From Ignavibacteria bacterium (lineage in GTDB: Bacteria; Bacteroidota; Ignavibacteria; Ignavibacteriales; Melioribacteraceae), in the NCBI GenBank assembly GCA_027347805.1, contig DAIEQP010000192.1, positions 1 to 7,050 of the forward strand: a DNA stretch of 7,050 bases, written 5' to 3'. Position numbers and translations under genes: made by a program. A model generated the notes under the pieces. The model did not search any database. It saw nothing but the letters and a program-made list of their open reading frames with translations, and was not told the origin of the DNA. Below are positions 5,612-7,050 of the stretch, piece after piece. Position 1 is the first letter of the stretch, and each line of letters starts with the position of its first letter.

Positions 5612-7050
5612 AAAATAATTCTACATTATCGCCAAGTGATTCAGTATTTGTGTTTTCACTGAATGTATTTTTTTTATTTGAAGTACCGGCATCTTCAACA
5701 TAAGTCAGATGAATTTTCCTTTCTGATTGCATTGTGTATTTTCCAAGCATCTTTTTTGTATTGGAATTTTTGTTGGATACAATATTATTTCTGCTCAGCT
5801 CATAAATAATTTCATCTATTCCGTTTATTACCGGCTGGACAGCATTTTTTGCATCATCATGAACGTGAATTGAATCAACTGCAGTTTCAATTTCATTTTT
5901 GAATGAGTGAACTTCGCTCTGGAGTTTATCTATTGAATCTGCGGATTTCCGTTCACTTTCGATCATAGTTTTTACGAGCAATGATATCTTTTCGGTTTCT
6001 TCAATCAATTTCTGGTTTTCATTTTCAAAAGATCCTGCTTCAACATTTACACGTAAATTTTTCGATTCAACACTTACCTTTTCTAGGATTTTGGATGTAG
6101 CAACGGTTTGTTCTTTTGCGTCAAGCGATAATTTTTGAATTCGTTCGGATAAAACTCCCAATGCAGAACCATTAGAGCCGGTTCTAGCTGCTTTTACTCT
6201 TGCGTTAAGAGCAATAATTTCTATTTCAGAACCAATGTCATCAATCTCTAATACGTAAGCTGATAAATCATCTACTACTCCAACAACCGATTTTATAGAT
6301 TTCGAAAGATTATTACCGATTTCTTGTGTTCTGATCAAACCTGATCTAATGGATTCAATTTCATTTAATACTGATGACAAACAATACCCGTCAGCAGATT
6401 CTTTCTGGTTTATCATTTCTGTTGCAGATGCAAGAATCTGTGTTACACCATCTTCTACTAAAGAGAGGTTTTCAACAATTTGCGATATTGCTGTAACAAA
6501 TTCTTCAAGTGAATTTCTTAATTGAACTGATTGAAGGTTGCATACATCATAGATTACACCCAATTCTTCGGAGTCAATTAAATCGTTCTGATTATGAAGT
6601 CTTCTGAAATTTTCAGAGCTTTCTTCCAAAGCAGTTCTAACATGATCCATTTGCTGGCGGGTGATGTCGTGAAACTGCAGCGACATTACTATTTCATTAA
6701 TGCTTCTTGTAATATTTTGGGAACTGCTGGATATTGCGCCACTTTTAGTTATTCGTTCATTATTTCTATCACTGAATGCATTAATAGATAATGAAATGTT
6801 TTTAATGATTACTTCTGATTGTTCTTTTTGTTCGGTTTCCAGTTTTACAAGATTTTCAATTGTTCCGCCCAGCACTGTATTAAGCAGATTGGACCGTTTA
6901 TTAATATTGTCAACTTTTTCACTAATTAGTGTTGAAAGTTTATCAACATTTTCTGCAAGCGCATTAAAACCCTGGTCTTCGGTTCCAAGTCTGGCGCTTT
7001 CAATTTTTGTTGCTATTCCAAGCATCCTTAATTGCTTCACTATTTTTGAG
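5610..7050 (-). CDS. Soluble chemoreceptor-like coiled-coil signalling protein (5' end outside window)
   Basis: The frame is open to the right edge, so the true start lies outside. A GTG at 7040 opens 476 visible codons, but coding similarity continues upstream of it, so it is probably not the start. No membrane segment is visible; the protein is almost wholly helical and Glu/Lys/Ser-rich, like a cytoplasmic receptor signalling bundle. Counting from the GTG, residues 7-19 (IATKIESARLG core) and 274-288 (IALNARVKAARTG core) both resemble, in degenerate form, the receptor hairpin tip IALNAAIEAARAG. Residues 121-130 carry LQFHDITRQQ, with the DxxxQ spacing of CheZ phosphatases. Near the C-terminus, YTMQSERKIH (about 435-444) resembles the tail of other chemoreceptor-like proteins I recall. 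A polar tail ends at TAG, which lies within the Shine-Dalgarno region of the STAS gene. The likely role is a soluble signal transducer feeding CheA, or a CheY-P phosphatase, or both. Its stimulus cannot be told. Confidence 0.75.
   Translation of the reverse strand, partial: SKIVKQLRMLGIATKIESARLGTEDQGFNALAENVDKLSTLISEKVDNINKRSNLLNTVLGGTIENLVKLETEQKEQSEVIIKNISLSINAFSDRNNERITKSGAISSSSQNITRSINEIVMSLQFHDITRQQMDHVRTALEESSENFRRLHNQNDLIDSEELGVIYDVCNLQSVQLRNSLEEFVTAISQIVENLSLVEDGVTQILASATEMINQKESADGYCLSSVLNEIESIRSGLIRTQEIGNNLSKSIKSVVGVVDDLSAYVLEIDDIGSEIEIIALNARVKAARTGSNGSALGVLSERIQKLSLDAKEQTVATSKILEKVSVESKNLRVNVEAGSFENENQKLIEETEKISLLVKTMIESERKSADSIDKLQSEVHSFKNEIETAVDSIHVHDDAKNAVQPVINGIDEIIYELSRNNIVSNKNSNTKKMLGKYTMQSERKIHLTYVEDAGTSNKKNTFSENTNTESLGDNVELF

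Noticed and set aside
6594..6791. Forward open frame opposite the receptor-like coiled-coil gene
   Set aside because: It is antisense to a continuous minus-strand frame and shows no known motif.
7038..7040. GTG as the true start of the rightmost gene
   Set aside because: The receptor-like hairpin begins almost at once after it, the frame stays open to the window edge, and the ten remaining bases show no convincing ribosome binding site. The gene almost certainly starts further upstream.

Overview
The window is a single compact, co-directional gene cluster on the minus strand, read from the right edge to the left, with both end genes cut by the window. It is AT-rich (roughly 35-38% G+C by eye). 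Genes are packed with 0-16 base gaps or 4-base overlaps, and most starts have a clear purine-rich Shine-Dalgarno site. This fits a Gram-negative chemosensory operon from an AT-rich bacterium. The families resemble those of Deltaproteobacteria (Geobacter-like) and of the Ignavibacteria/Chlorobi branch, but taxonomy is a low-confidence inference. I see no RNA genes, insertion sequences, CRISPR arrays, promoter or terminator. No gene-free stretch exceeds 20 bases.

Order of transcription: (1) 7050-5610, a soluble coiled-coil protein like a chemoreceptor signalling region, start outside the window, with two degenerate receptor hairpin segments and a CheZ-like DxxxQ helix; (2) 5602-5264, a STAS-domain protein; (3) 5263-4898, a CheY-type single-domain response regulator; (4) 4901-2808, a CheA histidine kinase with HPt, P2-like, dimerisation, ATPase and CheW-like domains; (5) 2795-2178, a short CheR-type methyltransferase without the usual N-terminal domain; (6) 2181-1549, a metallo-beta-lactamase-fold protein with a TTG start and a complete set of metal ligands; (7) 1532-1, a transmembrane chemoreceptor with a 4-helix-bundle-type sensor and a long poly-HAMP array, interrupted by one in-frame TAG at codon 128 and cut by the left edge.

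Likely logic (inference): the poly-HAMP receptor and/or the soluble receptor-like protein control CheA, which phosphorylates CheY and perhaps acts alongside the STAS protein. CheR would methylate a receptor. The MBL-fold protein is the unexpected member, translationally coupled to CheR and placed directly before the receptor. No separate CheW or CheB lies in the window. The most notable points are the amber codon in an otherwise intact receptor frame, the MBL-fold gene embedded in the pathway, the compact CheR, and the CheZ-like motif inside a receptor-like coiled coil.
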